Shown: positions 36,556 through 47,434 of the stretch, piece by piece | Layout: each line of letters starts with the position of its first letter | How positions within the stretch are numbered: the stretch's first letter is position 1 | Assembly: GCA_009809945.1 (NCBI GenBank) | Contig: WTPW01000146.1 | Location: 47,708-111,707, forward strand | Length of the DNA stretch: 64,000 nucleotides | Reading direction: 5' to 3' | Source of the DNA: Gigaspora margarita | Taxonomy: Eukaryota > Glomeromycota > Glomeromycetes > Diversisporales > Gigasporaceae | Notes under the pieces: generated by a model | The model's database searches: none | What the model was told of the DNA's origin: nothing | What the model saw: only the letters and a program-made list of their open reading frames with translations | Position numbers and translations under genes: made by a program

Positions 36556-36869
36556 GATCCTCTTCCATGCTTCGTCACGTGAACATAAATTGAGTACATA
36601 AAATTGTGAATGTTAAATTGAGTACATAAAATTGTGAATGTAAAATTGTGAGCACAATATGCAATAGCAGAAGAGAAAGTAGTGAAGTGGAGCACTACTC
36701 CCATCATGTAATTACATATTGTTTAATAAAGAAATCCGAGTGAGAATAATTGGAATATCTTATTATTTGATGATCCTCCAATGATAATGATCTTCTTTAT
36801 CATTAAGAAGTTCAAGGCAATCATTTGAAAGCTTTTCAAAAAACTTTGCCATTTTTGAAATTGATTAGT

Positions 36870-37950
36870 ACACCGCTATTATTATTATGAAGTTACGTAC
36901 AACTATCTCAGTAGAATCGATTATCTGATTCTCAATTCATATGTATGGTAATAATTTAGACAAGTATTGCAAAAATTCGATTATACTATAACGCTAACCT
37001 GTAATAATTCTATGGATTTGATGTAACAATCTATTTTATTACTAAAAATATTATGAACATATTTTAAATTTTTTCATTCTCTTTTTTATCACATTTATAT
37101 TCTGAAAATAATATTTGCCTGCAAGACTTTGAACGTGCCAATAAGAATCTAAATAGTTTAAACTTTTCTTTTTATTAGACCTTTGATTAATTTTGATATT
37201 TTGTGTTTACTATAATATTTTCAACTAAATTGTTAATTTGATATCTACGAAATGTGATTAAGACTTAAATCAAAATTTGCTTTCTTAATAGTTACAAGAG
37301 CTTTGAGTATTAATTAAATTATATGGGATTTTTACTCGGAAAATGACCTTCCGAAACTACGTGGAGTTTATTAATAAAATTTAAATTTACTAACTACCAA
37401 TTGATCCAATTTTAATAAACTTTTTTGATTTTGTAGAAGTTCATTAAGTTTTATAAAATAAAAAAAGTCCTTTGTTTTTACAAGGAAATTAATTATTCTT
37501 TACTTATTTATCACTTTTGCTCTAATAATAAGAATTTTAAATAAATTTACTTTTACTTATTATCTTTGTAGTAACTGAGAAATTAAATTAAATACTTTTG
37601 ACCTAGTCTTTTATATAAGCCATAAAATTTTATTACTATGACCTTTTTTATTTCAAATTAAATATGTGAATGCTATCCCTTAAACCAACAACGAAATTTT
37701 AATGCCTTTAATTTTACAGCATTTCACAGTTCCCTTGCCCGTAATATTTCTAATTAAATTTTGCTGATGACGCCATCATAAAAAATATCATCAGAGATGT
37801 TCACGGACGAACATTAGGGGCCGAGTAATATAAAAATCTTTAACGATTATTGTTGGTAATCATTAGTACAATTTCATTAACGTGCATAATAAAGTATTAC
37901 AGTGTTAAAGGCATTGTGTACATATTGAATAAACTATTTTTTGTTGAATG
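36870..37950. repeat. Alpha-unit spacer, relic 4 to copy I
   Basis: Shared with 20220-21340, 28850-30300 and 44400-45520. It shows the empty site for the pogo-like element at about 37740. No gene is seen. Confidence 0.7.
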
Positions 37951-37953
37951 TCT

Positions 37954-39539
37954 CTACTCTCTCTGAATTTGAAATACTTCGTATTCCTCTACACAAAATT
38001 TAGACGGGCCAGTTTGGTTTCTAATTGCTTTTTCATATGAAGAACGACAATGATAACAATTATTGATTTGATTGAAATTATCTTTCATCCAAATGTCAAA
38101 TCCAACGCCAAAAGTTGGGCCATAAGTTATGTGATTATAAACCGCACGTGATGGATCTTTTACACGACTTAAAATAGAGGATTGAATAGTGCCATTTTTC
38201 AATGAAAAAATAAACTATCATTGCAATCTCTCCAACCACCTGATTCAATCCATTGGACTGGATTATATCCACCAAGAATTTCATCAGTGCTATTAACCTT
38301 CATTACTACAACAGTGTTTGCTTGCCCATTACATAAATTCCAAAATGATTGAGCAGTAAAACCATCTCTTGTCCCACGAAGAAGTAATTTAAATTTATAT
38401 GGATTATTAGTTACAGAATATGTGTCAGTTTTCTTATCAACCCATGATGCTATTTCTGCTGCATGATCTTCATTGATAACTGTTGAAGGAAATGGTTCTG
38501 TTATTCTGGATGGTAACGCTGGTGTTAAAATTTTACGAGATGGAAGAATTGTTGATAATGTTTTTCTATTTGGAATAGCAATTTTTTGGAATATATCTTT
38601 CAAAAGATTTTCTTCAAGAATATTTTTATATGGGTACACTTTGTCAAAAATATCTTCATTGACATTTGGAAATAGCGAATAAAAGGCAAACAATTCTGCA
38701 AAGTAGTCTTTAAGGTTAAAAAGTTTTCATGTGACCAATCTTTAATATCAGTTGGTAAGCCTGTGTTTTGAGCAATTCCCCATTTTATAATCTGGTCCCA
38801 AATTTTCCCTTCATCCATCTGTAAATCTTCTCGCTTAATAAGTGAAATTAATGCATTTTCTGGAAGAGAGGTAAAATTTTCTGACTCAAAAATTTTATCT
38901 GGATACTTTGCCAAAATATCGTTGCTCCATTTTTGCAATTCTTGAAGGTTTTCATTTTGGAAACTCTTAAGATAAACGTTTGCAAAATTTAAACGGAGCC
39001 AATGTGCATTTTCTTTAATTAGCTGTGTTTCAAGGTGTTTTACCAATTCATCAAGACGAAACTCGGAAGTAACAAGGACGAGCTCAAAAATAAATGATGC
39101 GTCTTGATCTTTTTCTGACAAAACCACGCCTCCGTAAAGATATCTATTAAATTATTAAGTTTAAAAATTCAAAATTAGTTCTCGCATACACATGATACAT
39201 AAGTTGAGAAACCTTCATATTAATGAACTTGTAAATTTTATGCCTTTAAATAAAGGTTTAATTTACTGGCTTGCCAAAATATAAAAATTACCTAATAATT
39301 ATTTCAAATTGTTGAATAGAAACATGTTTTAAATTAATCGTTTTAATGTTATTTTTATCTTTGTTAATATTCGCTAATTCTTTACGAAAATATAAAGATC
39401 TATATCTTAAAATATTAGTATGTGCTTGGAATATCTTATTATTGGGTGATTCTCCAACATTAATGATTACATTAAAATCTTCTTTATCATCAAGAAGTTC
39501 GAGGCAATCATTTGAAAGCTTTTCAAAAAATTTTGACAT
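37954..39539 (-). pseudogene. BTB-BACK-TLDc copy I (alpha), two frame breaks
   Basis: Exon 1 is 39539-39292 and exon 2 is 39143-37954, with good splice sites. Two single-base losses break exon 2. Near 38660 TCATTGACA replaces TCATTTGACA (BACK). Near 38210 AAATAAACT replaces AAATAAAACT (TLDc). All three open parts keep normal sequence, including MKNGTIQSS and the FQIQRE end. Both breaks are in homopolymers, so sequencing error is a real alternative. Its TLDc end is the most divergent of the set (NHITYGPTFGVGFDIWMKDN), so the break may be recent or false. Family role as for copy E. Confidence 0.8.
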
Positions 39540-39645
39540 TTTAAATGATAGAGAGATGCAAATAAAGATAACTATAAAAGTTGCTATTTATGTACTGTAC
39601 GTACAACGATTGTAACACAGCGATTATCACATTCTCAATTGAGTA
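39540..39645 (-). promoter_or_regulatory. Conserved upstream region of copy I
   Basis: The palindrome CTCAATTGAG is at 39634-39643, 95 nt from the ATG, with the TGTAACACAGCGATTATC block between. A short duplication (TACTGTACGTAC) widens the spacing here compared with E and K. Confidence 0.45.
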
Positions 39646-39869
39646 ATTTGTCTGAAGCGAAACGAAGGACACTATATTTCTGTGTAAAGTGAAAAAAATG
39701 TTTATTTGTTTGTCCTCTCCCCCTCCGGGGGGGGGGGTGAGGGTGGTTCACATAGTAAAATTTTAAAAAAATTTTTTTCAGGCCGCATCACGTGAATTGC
39801 ACCAATCGCATCACGGTGATAAACCAATAGCGAAATAAATCATCCAATAAATTGTAACACATTCAGACA
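39646..39869. mobile_element. Probable small insertion next to copy I
   Basis: About 220 bp is absent from the matching place in other units. The ends TTTGTCTGAA and TTCAGACACT are a weak inverted pair. The interior has a C run and G run (CTCCCCCTCCGGGGGG) and paired CATCACGTGA/TCACGGTGA words. Ends and class are uncertain. Confidence 0.45.
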
Positions 39870-40075
39870 CTAAAAGTCCGAGTCGGAATGAAATCATATC
39901 CATTCATTAAGTAAAAAATGCCCAGCTGATAATTTTGCTATAAAATCCGCTAAGTTACTAAGACTAAATGCAGACTTAAATACGACGCATCCGAACCGAA
40001 ATTTTGGTGACCCTCCGGCAAAAAGTGATAATGTGACATCGCAAAAAAAAAAGTAATAATCTCCCGGCTTGGTTT
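39870..40075. repeat. Array upstream block
   Basis: Matches 26030-26215 and 32020-32215 (TATCCATTCATTAAGTAAAA, then the GACCCTCCGGCA region). No gene is seen. Confidence 0.6.
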
Positions 40076-40594
40076 TGTCACGGGGTAAACGTGACATTTT
40101 CATAACGGATGTTCATTAATCCGTAGACTGCGCCACATTTCATATGATAATTAGTCATGCATTAAGTGACAATGCATAACAGACAATTAAGATCGATACG
40201 GCATATCGGTAATTCCCAATCGATCATGCATATAATGAATCGTGCATAACCGATCAGGCGTGCTCGGGGCTCGGCGTACGGCGTAATGAATTAGAAACCT
40301 TTCTGACTCGAGCATAATACTTAAATTATGATAACATCGTAGATAGGATATCGTACGATTTTAGACTCGTAGTTTTGATAACCTTCTAAATTCTGAGATT
40401 AGTGATTCCCATAATTATTGTAAAGTATAAAAGAAGGTCGTTTTGACTCTTCTTCGGGAGTAATCTTCGGATTAGTAACAATACCAATCTAATAAAATAA
40501 ATATTAAGTTCGAATTATCTAATACCCGAAATTCCTTTTTTTTCGTTATAAATCGTGTTAAATCACCAAGTCACGCCTCTGGCGAACTGCCTTT

Positions 40595-41742
40595 TAGGGT
40601 ACGAAATGGGCCGGGCCAAACCCGGGAATTTGTGGGCCGGGCCGGGCTTGGGCCTAAATCGGGCTCAAAATTTTAAACCCATAATCTTGTGGGCCGGGCC
40701 TAAATTGGGCCCACTAAGTACTAGGCCCGGATTGGGCTTTTATATTCATACCCGGTTGGGCCCAATGGGCCTAGTATTATAGTAATTTTTTTTTTGAACA
40801 AATTTGATTGGTATAAAGACATGTAAGTTCATGTACTAAGCCATGTGTACTGTAGGGGTCTTAGCTGGGTCGGGTCTGACCCAACCTGGGTCGGGTCGGG
40901 TCAGACCCGGGTCAGAGAAAACCTGGGTCGGATCAGACCTGGGTCAGATTATATACAATGATCGCAAGTAGTTGCCACATAGTAAAGTCAAAATTTTACT
41001 ATGTAAATAGATAAAACTTGCCTAAGTAAATTGTTTGGGAGAACAAAATGCATATACTCTGAAATTATTATCTAAATTGGAGAAGTTTTTATTATTTGAC
41101 TTTTAATTTTTACGTTCGTCGAACATATTTTTTAAAAAGATTTTAATTTTTTCGTTGAACGTAAAAATTAAAAGTCAAATAATAAAATGTTCTTCAATTT
41201 GGATAAAAATTTTAGTGTATATGCATTTTGCTCTTCCAAACAAGTTTACTTAAGCGGACATTATCGTTTTACATAGTAAAATTTAGACTTTACTATGTAG
41301 CAACTATTATCGACCCGGGTTCAAGACATAATAATTAAAATATGTATGGTAATAAAAGGGGCGCATTTTTTTAAATTTAGGGATTAAGGTTAAAGGTTAG
41401 TTTTAGAGTAGAGTATAAATGGGTTTTAGAGGATTAAATAGAAACTTACATTTTATTTTAATCCAATTCATTAGTGATGGTCAAGATATGATCGATCAAA
41501 GAACATGAATGTTCAATAAAGCAACTTGACCGATCAAACCATGTGATTGATCAAAGCAATGTGACCGCTCAAGATATAAATTACGGGCCGGGCCCGGGCC
41601 AACCCAATTTAAAATAAACCCGGCCCGGGCCCACTATTCTGGGCCTTTTTTTTTTCTGGGCCGGGCTTGGGCTCAAAAATTTTTTCCGGGCTTGGGTTTT
41701 TTTTAGTCAAGCCCGGCCCGGCCCGGCCCATTTCGTACCCTA
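40595..41742. mobile_element. hAT-like element inside the solo LTR
   Basis: A 1.15 kb element begins TAGGGTACGAAATGGGCC and ends GGCCCATTTCGTACCCTA. The exact 8 bp repeat CTGCCTTT flanks it (40587-40594 and 41743-41750). Subterminal regions are GC-rich (GGGCCGGGCC words). A second repeat-rich block with GGGTCGGGTC words (about 40858-40945) and a MITE (40969-41306) lie within. No transposase was seen. Confidence 0.9.
40969..41306. mobile_element. Palindromic MITE, second copy of the 35474 family
   Basis: The arms TAGTTGCCACATAGTAAAG and CTTTACTATGTAGCAACTA pair. The inner core TTTTTACGTTCGTC / GAACGTAAAAATT matches the element at 35474-35830. It is the third layer of a nest: LTR, hAT-like element, MITE. 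Confidence 0.87.
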
Positions 41743-41814
41743 CTGCCTTTTAATATCTTTTATATAAAAATCCATAGGAATCGTACAATTTACCCCGTAA
41801 CAGTTTTTACTAAA

Positions 41815-42645
41815 AACTTTTTATTCAAAGAATAAAGCTTTTTAAAAACTTTATACTCATACAATTAACATAAACAAAATGAAATTATTTCATGAAATAG
41901 TTAATATTAAAATGCTTAGATAATGAGTTTTTTTTATACCAAAACGAATAAAATAAAATTAAATAGCAAATTTAAATATTTATTGCATAGACTCAGTAAT
42001 ACAAACAGATATATAGCTTAATAATAATTGCAAGTAATATGTTATGGTTGTTTTCATAAATTCTGGGACACCTGTATATTGTGATGATCAAATCGACTAG
42101 TATTTGATGTCAGTCGACAACTTATCTATTTCAACTTAGTAACTTATCGATTCGATCATCAGCTGTCCAAGAATTTATGAAAACAACTGTAAAATCACAA
42201 GATTATCTAGGTAGTATCCGGATACAAAAATTTACAGCTTTTTCATAATTTCTGATCGAATAAGTTAGTTATTTCGGCATAAAATACTGATTATTTAATA
42301 AAATTGATATATGCAATTTAAAATCAGATACTAATATAAATATTTTTGTTGGCAAATAATTGAAAAAACATGTAGAAGTTTATCATTTCGAAAAATTGCA
42401 AAACATTCAGGTGTTACTAGATCTTCTATAAGCCTAGTTCCCAAATATTTTCATAGATATGGATTATTGAATGCTTCCATTACTTTTAGGAAAAACTAAC
42501 TTGAATGATATAAAATATTAATAAAAGAACAACCAGAATAGTATATGTATGTGTTACAGTTAGAGTTGCAACTTTGGTTAGATGTAAAGTTAATTTTTAA
42601 CAATTTGGAAGGTTAGATATCAGCTTGGATAAATGAAGGAAAAAG

Positions 42646-42683
<38 letters not shown>

Positions 42684-43439
42684 ATACTTAACATATTTAT
42701 TACCAACTTTAATTATATATAGATTTTCAAACTTGTATAAGAAAAATAAGTTGTTAGAGATTATTTTGCAAATGAGAACTCAACTTGAGCTATATTTTGC
42801 CAGTAGTCAAATATTGATCAAATCTAACCTTTTAATATTAGCACCTATTCGTGTAATACATTTATTATAAACATCTAATTTATAACAGGAGTCCTCTTTA
42901 TATTTTTTGTCAGTTTATTTGTTGCAATAACAGTCTTTACAGTCTTTTCCATAAATTTTTGTACAAACTAAACACATAAAAACATGTTAAACAAATTTAA
43001 TTATATTGAATGTGTTGAAATTATAATGATAAAATTATCTGTAGAACAAGAGTTAACATGAAATATAAAATATATATACAATCGACTCTTTTTATAACGA
43101 ACTGCCATTTGGAATAGTAAAGAAGTTTCGAAAATTTTTGGAGTAATTAGCTATGTTATTTAGTCGAACTATACAACAATTTTTTTTTTAAAAAAAAAAA
43201 AATAGTCATTAATAAAAATTTTGACTATATCATTATATACCGATCATACTTGTTAGAATCAGCTGAAAAATCATCAAATTTTTATCAGGTGTTAAAGAAA
43301 TTATGAAAACGGCAGCGAATATATTAAAAAATGCCGGATCAAATCATTATCTTCAACTAATCCTAACCCTATATGATGTAGATTAAACGGCTGTAAGCAG
43401 AATATTGCAAGAAATGAGTGTATACCAAATTTTACAAAG
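41815..43439. repeat. Array spacer, I to relic 5
   Basis: Continues the spacer cut by the LTR. It holds the blocks at 41878 (AATGAAATTATTTCATGAAA), 42370 and 42900 (ACAGTCTTTA), an AT dinucleotide run (42654-42682) and the T-run/A-run at about 43180. No gene is seen. Confidence 0.65.
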
Positions 43440-44395
43440 TGAATGAATATTTGTCTATTTGGAATACAGTAAGAAATTTTTAGAATTATCATTCCAAAGT
43501 TTTTTTTTCAAGAATGTTTTTATATGATTTCACTTGTTAAAATATCTTCATTTGACATTTGAAAATAACGAATAAAAGGTCTAAAGTAGTCTAAGGTTAA
43601 AAATGTTATGAGACCAATCTTTAGTATCAGTCAGTAAATTTGTAATTTGAGTAATTCCCCAACTTATGTCATGATCTCAATTTTCTTTCATCCATCTGCA
43701 AAGCTACTTGTTTAATAGGTAAATTGGCGCATTTCCTGGAAGAGAGACAAAATTCTCGGCCTAAAAAAAATCTTATCTGGATATATGCTTTACCGAAATA
43801 CCGTTGTTCCATTTTTGTAACTTTCATTTTGGAATTTTTATGATAAACGTGAGCAAAATTTAAACGGAGCAAATGAGCATTTTCTTTAATTAACTGTGCT
43901 TCAAGGTGTTTTGCCAATTCATCAGATGAAGTATGGAAGTAAAAAGGTTGAGATCAAAATAAATGATGAACCTTCTAACAACCACACCTCCGTAAATATA
44001 TCTATTAAATTTGTAAGTTTAATAATTCAAATTAGCTCTCGCATACACATGATTCATAAACTGAGTAACCATCATTTTAGTGAATCTATAAGAATTCAAC
44101 TTTAAAATAAAGGTTTAATTTACTGGCTCGCCAAAATATAAAACTTAGCTAATAATTTTTCCAAATTGTTGAATAGAAATATGATTTAAATCAATCGTTT
44201 TAATAATATTTTTTATCTTTACTAATATTTCCTAATTCATTACAAAAATACAAGTGTTTATAAATCTTAGAATCTTAGTATGTACTTGGAATATCTTATG
44301 ATTTGATGATCCTCCAATAATAATGATTATATTAAATCTTCTTTATCATAAAGGCAATCATTTGAAAGCTTTCAAAAACTTTGTCATTTTTGAAA
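43440..44395 (-). pseudogene. BTB-BACK relic 5 (no TLDc)
   Basis: Exon 2-like sequence lies at about 43490-43995 and exon 1-like at about 44150-44395. An 82-codon open piece (43917-43669) still shows KHLEAQLIKENAHLLRLNFA from the BTB/BACK boundary, then loses the frame. Same truncation as the other relics. Confidence 0.8.
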
Positions 44396-44399
44396 TTGA

Positions 44400-45520
44400 T
44401 TAGTACGCCGCTATTATTATTATGAAGTTATGTACAACTATCTCATTAGAATTGAAATTATCTGATTCTCAATTCATATCATATATGTATGGTAATAATT
44501 TAGACAAGTATTGCAAAAATTCGATTATACAATAACGATAACCTGTAATTATTCTATGGATTTGATGTAACAATCTGTGAAACTATTTAATTGCTAAAGA
44601 TATAATGCATTATATTTTAAATTTTTTCATTCATTTTTTTTTTATCACATTTATATTCTGAAAATAATATTTGCCTGCAAGACTTTGAATGTGCCAATAA
44701 GAATTTAAATAGTTTAACTTTTCTTTAAATTAGACCTTTGATTAATTTTGTTATTTTGTGTTTAATATAATATTTTCAACTAAATTGTTGATTTGATATA
44801 CGGAATGGGATTAAGACTTAAATCAAAATTTGCTTTCTTTATAGTTACAAGAGCTTTGAGTATTAATTAAATTATATGGGATTTTTATTCGGAAAATGAC
44901 CTTCCGAAACTACGTGGAGTTTATTAATGAAATTTAAATTTACTAACTTCCAATTGATCAAATTTTAATAAACTTTTTTTTTATTTGTAGAGTTCATTAA
45001 GGTTTATAAAATAAAAATGTCCTTTGTTTTTACAAGGAATTTAATTATTCTTTACTTATCTTATTTATCACCTTTGCTCTAACAATAAGAAGTTTAAATA
45101 ATCTACTTTTACTTACTATCTTTGTAGCAACTGAGAAATTAAATATTTTGACCTTTGTACTTTTATATAAGCCATAAAATTTTATCACTATGACTTTTTT
45201 ATTTCAAAATAATTATGTGAATGCTATTTAGAAATTTTTAATATTTTAGATCCTTTAAACCAACAACGAAATTTTGATACATTTAATTTTACAGTATTTC
45301 ACAGTTACCATGCCCGTAATATTTCTAATTAAAATTTATACTGATGATGCCATCATAAAAAATATCACAAGAAATGTTCACGGCAAGAAATAGGGGCCGG
45401 GAATATAAAAATCTTTAACGATTATTGTTGGTAATCATTAGTACATTTTTCGTTAACATAAATAATAAAGTATTATAGTATTAAGGGCATTGTGTACATA
45501 TTGAATAAACTATTTTGTTG
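44400..45520. repeat. Alpha-unit spacer, relic 5 to copy K
   Basis: Shared with 20220-21340, 28850-30300 and 36870-37950. No gene is seen. Confidence 0.7.
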
Positions 45521-45527
45521 AATAACT

Positions 45528-47128
45528 CTACTCTCTCTGAATTTGAAATACTTCGTATTCCTCTACACAAAAATAAGATTGGCCACTTTGGTTTCTAATT
45601 GCTTTTTCATATGAATAATGATTACAATAACAATTATTAGTTTGATTGGAATTATTTCCTATATGAATGTCACTACCACCGCCAAAACGTGGTCCAGAGG
45701 TAAAGTTACAACAAATTGCATGTGGTGAATCTGTTTTTACGCGACTTAAAATAGAGGATTTAATAATGCTATTTTTCAATGAAAAAATAAAACAATCATT
45801 GCAACTCTTATAACCATCTGATTTAATCCATTGGATTGGATTATATCCGCCAAGAATTTCATCAGTGCCATTAACCTTCATTACTACAACGGTGTTTGCT
45901 TGCCCATTACATAAATTCCAAAATGATTGAGCAGTAAAACCATCTCTTGTCCCACGAAGAAGTAATTTAAATTTATATGGATTATTAGTTACAGAATATG
46001 TGTCAGTTTTCTTATCAACCCATGATGCTATTTCTGCTGCATGATCTTCATTGATAACTGTTGAAGGAAATGGTTCTGTTATTCTAGGTGGTAACGCTGG
46101 TGTTAAAATTTTACGAGGTGGAAGAATTGTTGATAATGTTTGTCTATTTGGAATAGCAATTTTTTGGAATATATCTTTCAAAAGATTTTCTTCAAGAATA
46201 TTTTTATATGGGTATAATTTGTCAAAAATATCTTCATTTGACATTTGGAAATAGCGAATAAAAGGCAAACAATTCTGCAAAGTAGTCTTTAAGGTTAAAA
46301 AGTTTTCATGTGACCAATCTTTAATATCAGTTGGTAAGTCTGTGTTTTGAGCAATTCCCCATCTTATAACATCATCCCAGATTTTTCCTTCATCCATCTG
46401 TAAATCTTCTCGCTTAATAAGTGAAATTAATGCATTTTCTGGAATTGAGGTAAAATTTTCTGACTCAAAAATTTTATCTGGATACTTTGCCAAAATATCG
46501 TTGCTCCATTTTTGCAACTCTTGAAGGTTTTCATTTTGGAAACTCTTAAGATAAACATTTGCAAAATTTAAACGGAGCCAGTGTGCATTTTCTTTAATTA
46601 GTTGTGTTTCAAGGTGTTTTACCAATTCATCAAGACGAAATTCGGAAGCAACAAGGACGAGCTCAAAAATAAATGATGTGTCTTGATCTTTTTCTGACAA
46701 AACCACTCCACCGTAAATATATCTAATTAAATTATTAAGTTTAAAAAATCAAAATTAATTATCGCATACACATGATACATAAACTGAGTAACCGTCATAT
46801 TAGCGAACTTGTAAATTTGTGCCTTTATAATAAGGGTTTAATTTACTGGCTCACCAAAATATCCAAAATATAAAAATTACTTAATAATTATTTCAAATAT
46901 TTGAATAGAAACATGTTTTAAATTAATCGTTTTAATGTTATTTTTATCTTTACTAATATTTGCTAATTCATTACGAAAATATAAAGATCTATATCTTAAA
47001 ATATTAGTATGTGCTTGGAATATCTTATTATTGGGTGATTCTCCAACATTAATGATTACATTAAAATCTTCTTTATCATCAAGAAGTTCGAGGCAATCAT
47101 TTGAAAGCTTTTCAAAAAATTTTGACAT
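45528..47128 (-). CDS. BTB-BACK-TLDc protein, copy K (alpha), possibly chimeric
   Basis: As written it splices as 47128-46881 plus 46722-45528 and encodes 480 aa without a break. BTB is about 20-115, alpha-type BACK about 125-235 (NEDIFDKLYPYKNILEENLL), TLDc about 290-480. The C-terminal part is WIKSDGYKSCNDCFIF and CNFTSGPRFGGGSDIHIGNN, ending FQIQRE. The 5' part, from 46447 rightwards, is nearly identical to copy E and its promoter, MITE included, while the rest is alpha type. The short stretch 46414-46556 is also identical to the start of fragment L. So the true gene may be the 3' part of K joined to L, with the E-like segment placed here wrongly or by recent conversion. TLDc half: high confidence. 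N-terminal half: uncertain. Confidence 0.75.
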
Positions 47129-47434
47129 TTTTGAAATGATAGATGCAAACGACAGTACAGTTACACCATTTATATACAACTACTGTAACACAGCATTCTC
47201 AATTGAGTAATAAAGGACCCCGAACAATATATATATAGGTTATATTAGGTTTAATATAAAATTTTTATAAAATTTATCCAAAATTTGAAAAAATCTGCAA
47301 TTCTGATTGGTTGAACCTTATTTGGGCCAATCAGAATTGCAGAAAAGTGGATAATGCATAAATATAACCTCTACTTGCATTGTTCAGGGTCCTAGTAATA
47401 ATAACTCATGCAGGGGATGTTACATTCCGAATCN
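46447..47434. other. Segment nearly identical to copy E, ending in an N
   Basis: Bases 46447-47433 match 25024-26010 at a constant offset with no indel. I found only two substitutions (47015 and 47049). It covers the start of exon 2, the intron, exon 1, the promoter and the MITE of copy E. The match ends exactly at the single N (47434). Just after it, sequence identical to 46414-46556 begins. This is the pattern of a scaffold join between overlapping or misplaced contigs. Confidence 0.85.
47214..47394. mobile_element. Second copy of the copy E promoter MITE
   Basis: Identical to 25791-25971 with the same 8 bp flanks, AGTAATAA. It is shared by descent or by assembly with copy E, not a new insertion. 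Confidence 0.85.

Larger units (their letters stand above)
34499..36749. mobile_element. Composite insert of unclear outer class
   Basis: This is the sequence interrupting exon 1 of relic 4. It starts AACCCTATGCGTTGACG and ends near AATAAAGAAATCCGAGTG. The outer layer (34499-34770 and 36275-36749) has no clear terminal repeats or target duplication and no coding frame. A hAT-like fold-back element (34771-36274) lies inside it, and that holds two further MITEs. Three hairpin-like repeats mark its right part (36371-36555). Confidence 0.65.
33650..36865 (-). pseudogene. BTB-BACK relic 4, split by a 2.25 kb insert
   Basis: Exon 2-like sequence lies at about 33660-34210. The exon 1-like part begins at about 34350 and stops at 34498 (AGTATATGCT). 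It resumes at 36750 with TTGGAATATCTTATTATTTG and ends at about 36865. The insert between is described separately. Both exon parts are old and broken, as in the other relics. Confidence 0.85.
40076..41802 (+). mobile_element. Solo LTR, probably Ty3/gypsy-like
   Basis: The ends read TGTCACGGGGTAAA and TTTACCCCGTAACA, with a 4 bp flanking repeat GTTT. Array sisters near 26220 and 32215 show the empty target. Inside, a TATAAAAGAAGG box (about 40427) and AATAAA (about 40496) fit an LTR. No internal coding region or second LTR is present, so it is a solo remnant. About 1.15 kb of its length is a later hAT-like insertion. Family is judged only from the ends. The residual terminal differences suggest an old insertion. 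Confidence 0.75.

Noticed and set aside
40555-40782. 75-codon Gly/Pro-rich frame
   Set aside because: It begins in the solo LTR and ends in the hAT-like subterminal repeat, so it is not a gene.
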